From Candidatus Sulfopaludibacter sp. SbA3 (GTDB lineage: Bacteria > Acidobacteriota > Terriglobia > Bryobacterales > Bryobacteraceae): 14,581 bases of DNA. Both the position numbers and the translations under genes were made by a program. Shown in pieces: positions 14,365 through 14,581 of this stretch. Within the stretch, counting starts at the first letter, position 1. Each line of letters opens with the position of its first letter. The stretch covers positions 1 to 14,581 of the forward strand of contig CAMDKT010000067.1 in assembly GCA_945900935.1 (NCBI GenBank), in the 5' to 3' direction. Under the pieces are notes generated by a model. That model was given only the letters and a program-made list of their open reading frames with translations, was not told the DNA's origin and did no database searches.

Positions 14365-14581
14365 TTCCCTTTCAAGATGAGCCTAACAATCCACGGCCAC
14401 GCCGTCAGGCTTCGTAGTGCTTGGCTGTTCGAGGCCATCCGTGGAAGACCCTCTTCGAGTTGGTCGACGACAGCCGCCATCGAGTCGAAAACCCTGTTGG
14501 GGAATTTTTTTTCGCGCAGTTCATCCCAGACGTGTTCCTGGGGATTGAGTTGTGGAGAATAGCCGGGGAGGCGATGCAGCC
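14361..14581 (-). mobile_element. IS630-family transposase C-terminus, running off the window
   Basis: The minus strand from the right edge reads 72 residues to the TAG at 14361-14363. LHRLPGYSPQLNPQEHVWDE is the hallmark end of the IS630-type DDE domain: the Glu in NPQEH is the third catalytic acid, and the earlier two lie outside the window. FPNRVFDSMAAV and SLTAWPWIVRLIL also fit the family end. The isomerase gene is interrupted right next to the stop, at a TA (14357-14358), the dinucleotide target of IS630 elements. The element's terminal repeat would therefore overlap the end of the transposase gene. An A8 run inside the gene keeps the family frame, so I see no frameshift in this part. 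The rest of the IS, and presumably the lost part of the isomerase, is to the right. Confidence 0.85.

Noticed and set aside
14505..14512. A8 run in the IS630 transposase as a programmed frameshift site
   Set aside because: The conserved family residues continue in the same frame on both sides of the run, so no shift is needed here.
1..14581. CRISPR array, tRNA, rRNA or riboswitch
   Set aside because: I saw no regularly spaced repeats, no cloverleaf or rRNA-like conserved blocks and no recognisable aptamer before any operon.

Overview
The window is GC-rich bacterial DNA in two contrasting halves. Positions 1-7400 are accessory DNA, full of broken mobile elements with few intact genes. Positions 7401-13787 hold a compact six-gene operon on the minus strand for a carotenoid, followed by a divergent gene cut by another insertion sequence at the right edge. 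The host is inferred, not shown, to be an Acidobacteriota-like soil bacterium, perhaps near Bryobacterales/Solibacter. The reasons are the lipocalin-like 'GxWxLxxxxSDFG' protein, the short 'FVGLWVPSIL' membrane protein and the density of decayed transposons. No rRNA, tRNA or marker gene is present to confirm this.

Left half. A truncated serine-recombinase remnant (148-375, minus) stops where a 65-bp repeat with a Tn3-type terminal sequence begins (378-442). A pair of convergent DoxX-like membrane protein genes follows (877-1218 plus, 1225-1596 minus). Next is a small lipocalin-like protein (1889-2284) and a 2.55-kb IS21-family element (2301-4848) with good terminal inverted repeats, an istA broken by two frameshifts and an intact istB. 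To its right lies a decayed C-terminal piece of a Tn3-family transposase (about 5020-5481), then the second copy of the 65-bp repeat (5502-5566) and a partial inverted copy (5665-5688). A short membrane protein (6243-6404, minus) and a perfect 25-bp-stem hairpin (6665-6721) lie in the otherwise gene-poor stretch up to 7400.

Right half. Read on the minus strand from 13787 to 7401, the genes are prenyl diphosphate synthase (crtE type), phytoene desaturase family (crtI), phytoene synthase (crtB), a membrane-anchored sulfite-oxidase-family molybdopterin oxidoreductase, a GT2 glycosyltransferase and a PlsC-like acyltransferase. Junctions are a 7-bp gap, a 25-bp overlap and three 4-bp overlaps, so the genes are almost certainly co-transcribed and partly translationally coupled. 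The plain reading is synthesis of an acyclic carotenoid backbone that is then glycosylated and acylated in the membrane. The molybdoenzyme sits between backbone synthesis and tailoring genes, has an unusual layout (polytopic N-terminus, internal twin-arginine-like motif, periplasm-type Mo domain), and is the best candidate for something undescribed here.

The divergent gene (13858-14364, plus) is a sugar phosphate isomerase/epimerase-like TIM-barrel protein. It is truncated by an IS630-family insertion whose transposase C-terminus reads inward from the right edge.
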